Shown here: piece by piece, positions 1 to 7,498 of the stretch
Layout of the letters: every line of letters starts with the position of its first letter
Position numbering within the stretch: the stretch's first letter is position 1
Assembly (NCBI GenBank): GCA_041484845.1
Contig: JBGPIK010000045.1
Span: forward strand, 1 to 25,806
Direction of reading: 5' to 3'
Source of the DNA: JBGPIK01 sp041484845
Lineage (GTDB): Bacteria; Desulfobacterota; Binatia; UBA9968
DNA length: 25,806 bases
Notes under the pieces: model-generated
Seen by the model: only the letters and a program-made list of their open reading frames with translations
Told to the model about the DNA's origin: nothing
The model's database searches: none
Translations under genes and position numbers: made by a program

Positions 1-188
1 ACGCTGTTGTCCACCTACGTAAACAATGCCACAAATCATCTTCAGTGTCCAGCCCCCATACTTACGTCCACAGAGTAGGCAGTCGCGGGGGAGGAAAGAG
101 GTGGGGGAGTATGCCAGCCGAGAAACTTGTGCGACCGCAGAAAACTTAGAAGCATAGTAGTAAGAGAGCAGAGAGTAGAATATTTTTG

Positions 189-240
189 ACTAAGAAATAC
201 TCCGAACTCCGCGAACTCAGTGCCTCTGTGGTGAAATAAT
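189..240. repeat. Dispersed intergenic repeat, CACAGAGG-type
   Basis: On the minus strand this reads TTTCACCACAGAGGCACTGAG followed by a GCGGAGTTCGGAG stretch. From memory, this word pattern (ACCACAGAGGCACAGAG and variants) recurs between genes in many environmental bacterial genomes. It lies just beyond the stop codon of the iron-sulfur subunit gene. The first 188 bases of the window show no convincing gene. Recognition rests on the word pattern alone. Confidence 0.45.
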
Positions 241-255
241 GCTTGCTGCATTTGT

Positions 256-861
256 TTATGGCAGATACCTCACCGATGGATTCGTGCCCGCGTCGGGCCG
301 AAGCGCAATTGAATTTCTTTCCCTCATAAGCTGCGACACTTCGCTTTGAGGATCGTCGAGATCGCCGAATATGCGACAATGGGTCGGGCACGTGGTGACG
401 CAGGCCGGCTCCAATCCCTTATCCACGCGGTGAACGCAAAACGTGCACTTCTGTGCCGTGCCGGGAGTGTATTTCTTGAAGCCCCGCTCTTCGGGCGCGG
501 TCAACTCTTTGCCATAGTGGCCTTTTTCTTCCTCGTAAAAGCTCAGCGCGCCGTAAGGACAGGCGGCCATGCTGGCTTTGCTGCCACAGCATTTATCCTG
601 ATCCACCAGAACGATGCCGTCTTTTTCGCGTTTGCTAATGGCCCCGGTGGGACAAGCCTTCATGCAGGGAGCGTCGACGCAGTGCATGCATAAGGTCGGG
701 AGAAACAGGACTTTCGCTTGCGGAAACTTGCCGACTTCTTTGCGAAATACCGGAGCATAATAAATCCCGGGCGGGGTGGCGTTTTCTGTTTTGCAGGCGA
801 TGGTGCAAGCGTCGCAGCCCACGCAGCGGGCTAAATCGATGATCATGCCGAGTCTTGCCAT
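256..861 (-). CDS. Ferredoxin-like iron-sulfur subunit of a molybdopterin oxidoreductase
   Basis: A 201-residue protein of the DMSO-reductase iron-sulfur subunit family (NrfC/PhsB/DmsB type), which passes electrons to or from the molybdenum subunit encoded 14 bases upstream. Cysteine groups are C13-C16-C19-C23, C58-C61-C66-C70, a third group near 91-101, and C139-C142-C154-C158. The third group is abnormal: where the family has CxxCxxCxxxCP it reads C91, C92, S94, S97, C101, so two ligand cysteines are serines. One of the usual four [4Fe-4S] clusters is therefore probably missing or altered. There is no Tat or Sec signal, so the protein is probably cytoplasmic. The ATG start has an AGGAAACGGA purine stretch upstream. 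The family call is firm; the substrate is unknown. Confidence 0.9.
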   Translation of the reverse strand: MARLGMIIDLARCVGCDACTIACKTENATPPGIYYAPVFRKEVGKFPQAKVLFLPTLCMHCVDAPCMKACPTGAISKREKDGIVLVDQDKCCGSKASMAACPYGALSFYEEEKGHYGKELTAPEERGFKKYTPGTAQKCTFCVHRVDKGLEPACVTTCPTHCRIFGDLDDPQSEVSQLMRERNSIALRPDAGTNPSVRYLP

Positions 862-875
862 TCGATTTCCGTTTC

Positions 876-3440
876 CTACAGTTTAGTGATCTTGACGCGG
901 ACGCACGAGTCGAGCGCTGCGGAAAGCGCGTCGATTCGATCGAGCTTGTGGGGCAAGAAGCTATTGAAATGAACTCCTTTGCCCTGAGACAATTTGAGAC
1001 CCTTACTCTTGCGTCCAAAGCAGCCTGCGATGCCGATGACTTCCGGGTGAATGCATTCCGATAGCATCGCCGGGCCCACGGCTTCGTAGCCTTCGGCCGA
1101 GTTGAGGCGAATACGGTCGCCGTCCTTGATGCCCTTTTTGCGCGCCGTGTCGGCATTCAGGAGCACCGAATAGGCATAAGGATTGGTTTCGCTCAACGCG
1201 GCGAGAAACGCGTTGTTTGTCGTGTAGCTCAAGGAGTGAAACGGCAGCTTGAAGTTAACTATAATTAAATCGTGATCGTCTTTCACCTCGAATGCTTCAC
1301 AAGGCTTCCAGGCTACCAGCGGCTGGTAATCGCTCGTGTCCCACGGAATGCCGAGGCGATCGGCGGTCTTTCGCACCTCATTGCCGGCATCGATAAAATA
1401 CTCGAGGTAGATGGGCAAACGCGGGGTAATGAACGGGCGCGGGTAGGCCTCCTCGATCTTTTTTTCACCGGTGACAAGGAAGCCGTTTTCCTTGAACCAA
1501 TCCAGCCCGCGATCCGCTCCGAACCATGATTTCATCCAGCGGTCCGCCAACTGTTCCCAGGTGTATTTTTCTTCGGTCCTGTAGGCGAACGGTTCCTTGA
1601 GGTCCAATGTGCCATTGAGCAACGTGTAAAGGTCGCCGCGAAAACCGGCGCGATCGGCGAGCTCGAAAAGCACGGCTACCCAGTTGCGCGCCTCGCCCAT
1701 CGGCTCCACCACCGGCTGTCGTATCATCCAGTACCATGGGCCCGCGCCGGCGGCGACAAACTCCGTCGGCTCGTTGGGAATTGCATCGAGCCGTTCCAGA
1801 TAATGAGTGTCGGGCAATAAGAGATCGGCGAATTCCGCTGTTTCATTGAGTTCGGTGGCAAAGGAAACCACATAAGGAATTTTCTTCAGCGCTTCCGCCA
1901 TAACGTCCGCATTCGCGCATGTCATGAGCAAATTGCTGCGGCACACGATCAGCATCTCCGGAAAGTAGGGAAGCTTGAAAGTTTCTGGATGAAGAATCGC
2001 TTCGGTAAAAAACGGTCCGCCGTAGGGCGCAATCGGGCAAAGATCGAGAAGGTCAAAGCGCTCGGGCGCTTTCACTTTGGTCGCCGGATAAGGAGGTTTG
2101 CGCCGCCTTGCGTAGCCTTGCGGAATGAGCAAGCCGTCCGCCGATGCGGCCGGGGACCAGTGCAGCGGCGCGGTTTTGGAAACCGGATTGGCGCCGAGAT
2201 GCCCGCCAGGAACATCGATGGCGCCGATGATGACGTTTAAGAATTGAATCGCCAAGCCCGTCAACATTCCATGTTTATGTGCGGTGGCGCCGCGGTACCA
2301 GCTTGCGGCTGCGGGCCTGAGCGGGAGCTCTTGCCCGTCGATGACGATCGTGCTGCCGATCTGAGCTGCTGCGCCAAATTCCTTGGCCAAACGGCGGATC
2401 GTTGAGGACGCAAGGGTTGTGACCGCCGCCATCTTTTCCGGGGTGTATTGCCGGACATGCTCCTTAAAAACCGTGAAGGCCGTCGGGTATTCTTTGCCGT
2501 TGACCGTAAATCGACCTTCAAGAGCGACAGCGCCAAAGCCGGAATCATCATACGACCGAGCGCAGTCCGCTTTAGCGTCCCACATCAGCGGCTTGCCGCT
2601 CGCTTGATCGCGCAGATAATGCCCATCGTCCGCGATCAGATAAGGACCGTTCGTGTACTTGCGCAGAAACTCTCGATCGTAGACGCCTTCTTCATTGAGC
2701 AGAACGTTGATCATCGCTAAGGCCAAGGCGGCATCGGTGCCGGGGCGAATCGGAACCCATTCGTGAGCCTTGGAGCCGGCATTGATGCCGACGGGATCGA
2801 TGACGATCAGTTTCATGCCGTCCATGCGGGCGTCCGCCATGTTGGCTGCGAGAGCCATCGGCAGGTGGTTCGACACAGAGCCGTTTTGCGTCCCGAAAAG
2901 CATGACATAACGGCAGTGGTGAACATCCGGTTCGCCAAACCAGGTGCCGTGAGTTAGATAAGTAACGGGGTGAAAGCCGTTGCCGCAAAAATATTGCGCG
3001 CCGCCGCCCCAGTGGTTGGGCGTGCCGAACGCGGCGCTCCAAGCTGCGAAGAAAACACCGGACTGGCCGCGCGTGTCGAAGGTTGAAGCCACCAATTTGC
3101 GCGGATCTTCAACTCGGATCTTCTTAAGCTTTTCCGTCAGTACACTAAGCGCTTGTTCCCAGGTGATACGCTCCCATTTGGGATCGATGCCATAGCCCTT
3201 TTCCGGATTGGTGCGGCGCATGGGATAGAGCACTCGGTTTGGATCGTAAAGCGACATGAAACCGGCGTTCCCTTTTGCGCAGGTCTTGCCCCAGTTCTGC
3301 GGACAATCCGGCTGCCCCTCGATCTTGACGATAACGCCGTCGGCGCGGTTCACCCGGATGCCGCAGGTGTTCCAGCACATGAAACAAGTGGACTTGATCC
3401 AGACGTCTTCCTTGGCCTGCGGGTTTTGCGATTCGTACAT
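876..3440 (-). CDS. Molybdopterin-dependent oxidoreductase, catalytic subunit
   Basis: A large member of the DMSO-reductase superfamily (854 residues from the chosen ATG; a GTG 39 bases upstream at 3479 is an alternative). The N-terminal Mo4Fe4S domain has C19-x2-C22-x3-C26-x27-C54 followed by AKG, a lysine arrangement typical of electron-transferring members. A cysteine near residue 152 (motif YFCGNG) lies roughly where the Mo ligand falls in this superfamily and is my candidate ligand. The C-terminal part (HSLSYTTNN onward, with NADTARKKGIKDGDRI) is the molydop-binding domain. There is no twin-arginine signal and no NrfD/PsrC-type membrane subunit nearby, so a soluble cytoplasmic alpha-beta enzyme is likely. 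Relatives include thiosulfate, polysulfide and arsenate reductases and pyrogallol transhydroxylase; I cannot choose among them. Confidence 0.9.
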   Translation of the reverse strand: MYESQNPQAKEDVWIKSTCFMCWNTCGIRVNRADGVIVKIEGQPDCPQNWGKTCAKGNAGFMSLYDPNRVLYPMRRTNPEKGYGIDPKWERITWEQALSVLTEKLKKIRVEDPRKLVASTFDTRGQSGVFFAAWSAAFGTPNHWGGGAQYFCGNGFHPVTYLTHGTWFGEPDVHHCRYVMLFGTQNGSVSNHLPMALAANMADARMDGMKLIVIDPVGINAGSKAHEWVPIRPGTDAALALAMINVLLNEEGVYDREFLRKYTNGPYLIADDGHYLRDQASGKPLMWDAKADCARSYDDSGFGAVALEGRFTVNGKEYPTAFTVFKEHVRQYTPEKMAAVTTLASSTIRRLAKEFGAAAQIGSTIVIDGQELPLRPAAASWYRGATAHKHGMLTGLAIQFLNVIIGAIDVPGGHLGANPVSKTAPLHWSPAASADGLLIPQGYARRRKPPYPATKVKAPERFDLLDLCPIAPYGGPFFTEAILHPETFKLPYFPEMLIVCRSNLLMTCANADVMAEALKKIPYVVSFATELNETAEFADLLLPDTHYLERLDAIPNEPTEFVAAGAGPWYWMIRQPVVEPMGEARNWVAVLFELADRAGFRGDLYTLLNGTLDLKEPFAYRTEEKYTWEQLADRWMKSWFGADRGLDWFKENGFLVTGEKKIEEAYPRPFITPRLPIYLEYFIDAGNEVRKTADRLGIPWDTSDYQPLVAWKPCEAFEVKDDHDLIIVNFKLPFHSLSYTTNNAFLAALSETNPYAYSVLLNADTARKKGIKDGDRIRLNSAEGYEAVGPAMLSECIHPEVIGIAGCFGRKSKGLKLSQGKGVHFNSFLPHKLDRIDALSAALDSCVRVKITKL

Positions 3441-3502
3441 AGTTCTCGCTTCCAAGCGTCTTGCCGTCTTTCGTATCACACAACGCCGGGCAAAATAAGA
3501 CA

Positions 3503-3605
3503 GGAGTGCTGGAGTAATGGAGTGATGGGATAAAAACGCAACACTCCAACACTCCAGTACTCCATCACTCCATTCTTCTAATACTCCATCACTCCACTAC
3601 TCCAT
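3503..3605. repeat. Palindromic element of ACTCC/GGAGT words
   Basis: Left arm 3503-3530 is made of GGAGT-type words (GGAGTGCTGGAGTAATGGAG). The right side, 3541-3605, is made of their complements. The best uninterrupted stem is 13 bp, AATGGAGTGATGG at 3516-3528 against 3562-3574. The right side also holds a 15-base direct repeat, TACTCCATCACTCCA, at 3558-3572 and 3582-3596. It occupies the gap between the tctC-like stop codon and the start of the molybdenum subunit gene on the same strand, so it would fold in a shared transcript. It could act as a terminator, mRNA stabiliser or mobile repeat; function unproven. Confidence 0.75.
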
Positions 3606-3608
3606 TCT

Positions 3609-4646
3609 TCATTTCGGCAGCAGGATTTTCTTGAGCCGCTCCGCGACCGGCGCTTCGATCTTAAAGAGGCTCTCCACGGTCTTGGCTATTTCGTTTCCCG
3701 CAATCGGGGCGATGTCAAGATTGGACTTCTTCGCCTCGGCGAGAAATACCGGATCGGCGAAAGTTTCCATGAAAGCTTTACGCAGAATCAGTACGCGCTC
3801 TTTCGGCGTTCCCGGAGGCAAGACGAATGGCCGTGCCAATGTTCCGGGATCTTGGGCGCCGACTTGAATCAGTTTTTTTGCCTCATCGGTTTTGGCGTAA
3901 TTGATCGCGAGCGGAACCTTCGGCAGTTCCGGATGCGGCTTCGCTACCGCTTGCACCGCGATGAAAGCCTCGCCGGCATCGAGTGACGTGCGCCAAGTGG
4001 ATTTGAACGACTCCCAACCGGTTGAAAATCCCGCTACTTCGCCGCTATCGGCCGCGAGGCGAATCTCCGCGGTTCCCTTATAACCCGACACGACTTGAAG
4101 GGGTAACCCCAATGCAGCCTGAAGCACCGCCGGAATGTCGTCTGTTGCCGAACCCGGCGCGGTGCCGCCGATTTTCACCGGATTTTTTGCGGCGATCCAG
4201 CTTTCTAAGGTCGTGATGCCGCTCGCCTTGGTTAGCCCGATGCAGTAGGTATCTTTAATCGGCACGCCGAGGTATTCGAACTTGCGGGCGTCAAACTCGA
4301 TCCCTTGTCTGCCGAGGATTTGCTGGAGGAACAATCCGCCGATGAAATGGCCGATGGTCAATCCGTCGGGCCGCGCCACTTTGTAGACGTGATTGGCCGA
4401 AATCATGCTCGCTGCGCCGGCCATATTTTCCACCACGATCGTCGGGTTGCCCGGGATGTGATTACCCATGTGACGGGCGATAGCGCGAGCATAAAGATCG
4501 TAGCCGCCGCCAGCGGAAAAACCGACGACGATGCGAATCGTTTTGCCTTTGAAAAAAACATCTTGAGCGGCCGCGAGTCGAGTCCCGCTTATAGTGAATA
4601 GCAGCGCGCCGAGAATTAATAGTCTGTGAAACCGTCCGTTCAACAT
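3609..4646 (-). CDS. TctC/Bug-family tripartite tricarboxylate transporter binding protein
   Basis: A 345-residue extracytoplasmic solute receptor. A Sec signal peptide (hydrophobic LLILGALLFTISG, cleavage near AAA-QD at about residue 27) precedes the mature chain. The family signature FFKGKTIRIVVGFSAGGGYD follows, then RxxARHMGNHIPGNPTIVVENMAGA, typical of Bug proteins that bind carboxylates. No TctA/TctB membrane partners are visible, so this is a solo receptor, a common arrangement in the family. Start: ATG preceded by GGGAGGATCT. It lies upstream of the molybdenum enzyme genes on the same strand, but the palindromic element between them may separate their expression. The ligand cannot be inferred. 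Confidence 0.93.
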   Translation of the reverse strand: MLNGRFHRLLILGALLFTISGTRLAAAQDVFFKGKTIRIVVGFSAGGGYDLYARAIARHMGNHIPGNPTIVVENMAGAASMISANHVYKVARPDGLTIGHFIGGLFLQQILGRQGIEFDARKFEYLGVPIKDTYCIGLTKASGITTLESWIAAKNPVKIGGTAPGSATDDIPAVLQAALGLPLQVVSGYKGTAEIRLAADSGEVAGFSTGWESFKSTWRTSLDAGEAFIAVQAVAKPHPELPKVPLAINYAKTDEAKKLIQVGAQDPGTLARPFVLPPGTPKERVLILRKAFMETFADPVFLAEAKKSNLDIAPIAGNEIAKTVESLFKIEAPVAERLKKILLPK

Positions 4647-5109
4647 AGATCCTCCCTGTGATGTATTCGTTGCCTAGGTTTGAGTAAATGCAGATGAGTT
4701 TCGCTACGAATTTAGGACGGGAGCAACGGTTAGCGGCTTACGTGTTCTAAACCGGAGTGGCGCGCCGTAACCGAACCGAACTGGGCATCCCTTACTCGTA
4801 GAAAAACCGACGTCTCCTCTATTAATTCCAAGATCCCTTGAGAGTCAAGAGAAGACGAGACTCGGTAAAGAATGCAACATCGTCAATCTATGTCGATCAT
4901 CAAGAAAGATTCCTCGCTCCGCTCGGAATGACACTTAAAGGATCCGTCATCCCGAACCCTTCGGCTGCGCTCAGGATAAACTCCGAGAGGGATCTTGATC
5001 AAACTGAACCACTAGCCCAGCCTCTGTTTGACACCCCGGCGGCCGCGCTGTAAATTCCGACTCAATCAATCGATGCAATAACGATCCGATTTTAGAAATT
5101 GAAACGACT
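4647..5109. other. Divergent intergenic region, 463 bases
   Basis: This separates the minus-strand tctC-like gene from the plus-strand FMN dehydrogenase gene and should hold both promoters, but I see no -35/-10 pair I would defend. It contains a short imperfect inverted repeat (CGGTTAG near 4728 with CTAAACCG near 4748) and a dispersed repeat at 4906-4996, annotated separately. The 71-codon open frame at 4838-5053 runs through that repeat and looks spurious. Confidence 0.6.
4906..4996. repeat. Dispersed pseudo-palindromic repeat (RFLAPLGMT-type)
   Basis: The sequence runs AAGATTCCTCGCTCCGCTCG then GAATGAC, and after a spacer GTCATCCCGAACCCTTCGGC to a closing GAGAGGGATCTT. The ends are inverted: AAGATTCCTC against GAGGGATCTT, and GGAATGAC against GTCATCCC. 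Translated, it gives RFLAPLGMT and VIPNPSAALRI, peptide tails I recognise as products of a repeat spread between genes in many environmental genomes. It is not a gene. Confidence 0.6.
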
Positions 5110-6117
5110 ATGACGGAAAAATCTTTAGATCAGATGGGGATTAGAGATCTGCGGGCGATCGCTCGGCAGCGAATGCCTGCCGAGGCATGGCATCACTTCA
5201 ATGGCGCCGCGGAGACGAAGGCGACATTTTATAGAAATCCGCGCTCATTCCAAAAGTACCTATTTCGCCAACGCGTTTTTCACGAAGTCGTCGATCCGGA
5301 TATCACGGTCGAACTGTTCGGACAAAAGCTACCCATTCCGGCGATCGTTGCTCCGGTCGGAAGCTTTAGCCTGATCGGTGAGCAGAAGGAGCGGGAGGTT
5401 GCCCAGGGAGCCGACCGCTTCGGCGCAATGATGTTTGTCAGCCAGGCCGCAAAATTCGATCCCAGGGGCTGGCGCGAGGCAACGAAATCGCCGTTGGTGT
5501 TCATGGCCTACATGAATCGCGGCAAGGAAGAAGTCAGTAGGTATGCGAAACTCGCGCAGGACCTCGGCTACGCGGCTGTCGGCATTACGATGGACACCGT
5601 CAGGCCGGTGAAGATCGGTGACGAGGTCCCGATGTCCACCAAAGACGGTAAGCCGCGCCGGGGACAGATGTCTTCTCCCAAGGACATCGAATGGATGAAG
5701 CAGCAGGTTTCCCTGCCGGTAGTGGTGAAGGGCATGATGGGATCGGAGGACGCGCGGCTTGCCGTGAGCGCCGGTGCCGATGCCGTGGTCGTCTCGAACC
5801 ACGGTGGCAGAATTCTCGATTATAATCGCGCGGCGCTAGAAGCCTTGCCCGAGGTGGTTGCCGCCGTCGGCGCAAACGTGCCCGTTCTCCTCGACAGCGG
5901 CGTGCGCAGCGGCGGCGATATCGTCAAGGCCATTGCTTTGGGCGCTAAGGCCGTGCTCGCGGGTCGCCCCGTCGCGTGGGGCGTGGCCGCCTTTGGAGCG
6001 CCGGGCGTCGAACGTGTCTTTTCCATTTTGAGCGAGGAGATGAAGCGCGTGCTTTGCATGACCGGGACGGCGAATGTGCGCGAGATCACGGAGTCAATCC
6101 TAATTCGCGACCGCTAG
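5110..6117 (+). CDS. FMN-dependent alpha-hydroxy-acid dehydrogenase family protein
   Basis: A 335-residue TIM-barrel flavoprotein of the glycolate oxidase / L-lactate dehydrogenase (LldD) family, which oxidises 2-hydroxy acids to 2-oxo acids. Diagnostic blocks are PIPAIVAPVGSFSL, TMDT, LPVVVKGMMGSEDA, the active-site SNHGGRILD near residue 229 (catalytic His plus substrate-binding Arg) and the phosphate-binding LDSGVRSGGD followed by ALGAKAVLAGRP. It differs from classical members: it is short, the usual N-terminal Tyr (YDYY.GGA) is replaced in WHHFNGAAE, and GRRERD after TMDT becomes RPVKIGDE. Substrate preference may therefore differ from lactate or glycolate. The Shine-Dalgarno is weak (GAAACGACT before ATG). 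It stands alone, divergent from the tctC-like gene. Confidence 0.9.
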   Translation: MTEKSLDQMGIRDLRAIARQRMPAEAWHHFNGAAETKATFYRNPRSFQKYLFRQRVFHEVVDPDITVELFGQKLPIPAIVAPVGSFSLIGEQKEREVAQGADRFGAMMFVSQAAKFDPRGWREATKSPLVFMAYMNRGKEEVSRYAKLAQDLGYAAVGITMDTVRPVKIGDEVPMSTKDGKPRRGQMSSPKDIEWMKQQVSLPVVVKGMMGSEDARLAVSAGADAVVVSNHGGRILDYNRAALEALPEVVAAVGANVPVLLDSGVRSGGDIVKAIALGAKAVLAGRPVAWGVAAFGAPGVERVFSILSEEMKRVLCMTGTANVREITESILIRDR

Positions 6118-6155
6118 CTCCGGATTATTCACGGTGAAGCAGTGGTCTCGTTCTA

Positions 6156-6296
6156 ATGTCCCTGAATGACCACCCAGAAGTGACGCGCATCTTCGGGGGC
6201 ATTAAGGTTCAAACGGTTTCGCTGCGCTACAGACGCATGCGCAAAATCGCCAGCCGTGGAACCACCCGTGGCGAGCTGCTGATCAGCAACCACTAA
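6156..6296 (+). CDS. Possible small cassette-type ORF, unknown
   Basis: A 46-codon frame from ATG to a TAA lying inside CACTAAC, the same position of a stop codon in a YYYAAC-like box seen in the well-formed cassette just downstream. The product is basic (VSLRYRRMRKIASRG) and matches nothing I recognise. No clear ribosome binding site is visible. It may be the remnant of a cassette gene, or chance. Confidence 0.25.
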   Translation: MSLNDHPEVTRIFGGIKVQTVSLRYRRMRKIASRGTTRGELLISNH

Positions 6297-6413
6297 CAGC
6301 GATCAAAGGGAGGACAGGATTAGGCGCAATCTTTAGGAGCAACGGCCTATTGTTTGCAGGCGGTCTTTGCGGATATTAATATCGACAAAAGCCGGTCTGT
6401 ATATACGTTAGAC
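6291..6413 (+). other. Degenerate attC-like boundary
   Basis: It runs from CACTAAC to a perfect core box GTTAGAC. The segment after CACTAAC resembles the left side of the well-formed attC at 6814-6900 (AAAGGGAGGACAGG), but the two ends do not form a good stem. I read it as a decayed or chimeric attC whose right core box is intact; the 6424-6819 gene starts ten bases after it. Confidence 0.35.
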
Positions 6414-6423
6414 GGGTGTCCAG

Positions 6424-6819
6424 ATGCGAGAGCCGATCATCGTAGAAGCGGACGATGGATTCCACTTCATTGCAACTCTGTCGTTTGCTGAGGTATCACT
6501 GGAGGCGATCGACATCGAAAATGGCGAATATACGTGTTATGACGCGGACGGTTTTAAACTCGAACTCGCGCCCGCTCCGAACGGTGCTGGACTCATCTCC
6601 TCGCCCAAAGTCCTTGTGGATTGTCGGTCCGAATTGGAACACAAACTCCGCGAGTTCTTCGTCAGAGTCGGCGTACCTGAGTCTGGTGTGTCAAGAGCTG
6701 GATTCTCAGAGCTTGTCCAACTAGGCGTTGAACGCTTTCTCGAACATCCGCCGCAACCTCTCAGTGACCGTTTGTGGGCAGCGATTCGTGGCTTGTTCAG
6801 GGCAAAAAACACCGCCTAA
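6424..6819 (+). CDS. Hypothetical protein, integron cassette gene
   Basis: A 131-residue protein of unknown function, beginning REPIIVEADDGFHFIATLSF. It has a beta-rich N-terminal half, a helical segment around RSELEHKLREFFVRVGV, and a C-terminal SDRLWAAIRGLFRAKNTA. Its context is its best annotation: the ATG lies ten bases after a GTTAGAC core box, and the TAA stop is embedded in GCCTAAC, the first core box of an attC site. This compact one-gene unit bounded by core boxes is the classical integron cassette layout. No signal peptide or membrane segment is evident. I do not recognise a family. Confidence 0.7.
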   Translation: MREPIIVEADDGFHFIATLSFAEVSLEAIDIENGEYTCYDADGFKLELAPAPNGAGLISSPKVLVDCRSELEHKLREFFVRVGVPESGVSRAGFSELVQLGVERFLEHPPQPLSDRLWAAIRGLFRAKNTA

Positions 6820-6900
6820 CAGTAGCGTGGAGCGGGCAAAAGGAGGACGGCGGTTCTGCCGAAACGGTTGTGAAGCTGCCGCTCACGCTAAGCGTTAGAC
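6814..6900 (+). other. attC site (integron recombination site)
   Basis: The 87-bp element starts with GCCTAAC (fits RYYYAAC) and ends with GTTAGAC (fits GTTRRRY). Inside, TAGCGTGGAGCGG (6823-6835) pairs with CCGCTCACGCTA (6879-6890) with one unpaired G, the extrahelical-base hallmark that gives attC its strand polarity. It overlaps the stop codon of the upstream gene. Core boxes, stem, bulge and gene overlap together make this a strong call by eye. Confidence 0.8.
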
Positions 6901-6957
6901 CTGACTTCCAGCCAGATCAAGGATACTAAGTTTCACGAACCGAAAGGGGATCAGTCT

Positions 6958-7404
6958 ATGGAGATCAACGGCATGGCGCACGTTGTCCTCACTGTGAGTA
7001 GCTTTGAAAACGTAGTTCCATTTTACGAAAAGTTGCTAGCGTTTATTGGCATGAAGAGAGTGTTCAAGGGAGAGGAGTTTCTGTACTACGTCGGCGGAAG
7101 AACGGCACTGGGGATCTCCAAGTGCGATGAACGTTATCGGCAAGAGCAGTTTGTCCAGCGCCGGGTGGGTCTGCATCATCTCAGTTTCCGCGCACGAGAA
7201 CGCAGCGACGTCGACAGTTTCTATGGTTTCCTGCAGGAGCTGGGCGCCAAGATCGTTCACCCCCCCGAGGACGGCACGTGGGCTCCAGGCTATTATTCAG
7301 TTCTGTTCGAGGATCCCGACGGCATCCGTCTGGAGATGAATCACGTTCCTGGGCAAGGTCTGCTTGCTGAAGGGGTCTCGATGAAACCGGGTGAATACCG
7401 CTAA
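6958..7404 (+). CDS. VOC-superfamily (glyoxalase/bleomycin-resistance-like) protein
   Basis: A 148-residue vicinal-oxygen-chelate protein with two beta-alpha-beta-beta-beta modules. Candidate metal ligands are the His of MAHVVLTV (near residue 8), the second-module His in RRVGLHHLSF (near residue 79) and the Glu of GIRLEMNHVPG (near residue 127). The family includes glyoxalases, extradiol dioxygenases and antibiotic-sequestering proteins; which of these applies cannot be told. AAAGGGG lies about 9 bases before the ATG. It starts 57 bases after the attC core box at 6894-6900 and is followed by an attC-like palindrome at 7419-7466, so it may itself be a cassette gene, although its leader is long for one. 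Confidence 0.88.
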   Translation: MEINGMAHVVLTVSSFENVVPFYEKLLAFIGMKRVFKGEEFLYYVGGRTALGISKCDERYRQEQFVQRRVGLHHLSFRARERSDVDSFYGFLQELGAKIVHPPEDGTWAPGYYSVLFEDPDGIRLEMNHVPGQGLLAEGVSMKPGEYR

Positions 7405-7418
7405 ATTAGTGGGCGGAC

Positions 7419-7466
7419 TTCTAACCAGCGCTCGCAGGGGACGCGCTTCAGCGGCGCTGGTTAGCC
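7419..7466. repeat. attC-like palindrome, CTAAC to GTTAG
   Basis: CTAACCAGCGC (7421-7431) and GCGCTGGTTAG (7454-7464) form a perfect 11-bp inverted repeat with a 22-base loop. The ends, TTCTAAC and GTTAGCC, approach the attC core boxes with one mismatch each. It is shorter than usual for attC and lacks a clear extrahelical base. A second inverted repeat, CGCGCTTCAG (7442-7451) with CTGAAGCGCG (7471-7480), overlaps it, so the two stems are mutually exclusive. It sits 15 bases after the glyoxalase stop. Confidence 0.5.
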
Positions 7467-7498
7467 ACCCCTGAAGCGCGGCGATGGATCTGTAGAAC

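Larger units (their letters stand above)
6118..6423. other. Gap with a 46-codon open frame and a cassette boundary
   Basis: No family-level gene is recognisable here. The gap contains a short open frame at 6156-6296 and ends with GTTAGAC at 6407-6413, a perfect GTTRRRY core box, ten bases before the next start codon. Part of 6291-6340 resembles the left half of the attC site at 6814-6900: TAAC, then AAAGGGAGGACAGG against AAAAGGAGGACGGCGG. Confidence 0.5.

Noticed and set aside
3541..3605. Tandem ACTCCATC words considered as a CRISPR-like array
   Set aside because: Repeat units are 8 to 15 bases with almost no spacers, there are no cas genes, and the region is better explained as one arm of a palindrome.
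4838..5053. 71-codon open frame in the divergent intergenic region
   Set aside because: It runs through the dispersed repeat at 4906-4996, has no ribosome binding site, and its peptide matches the known style of repeat translation products.
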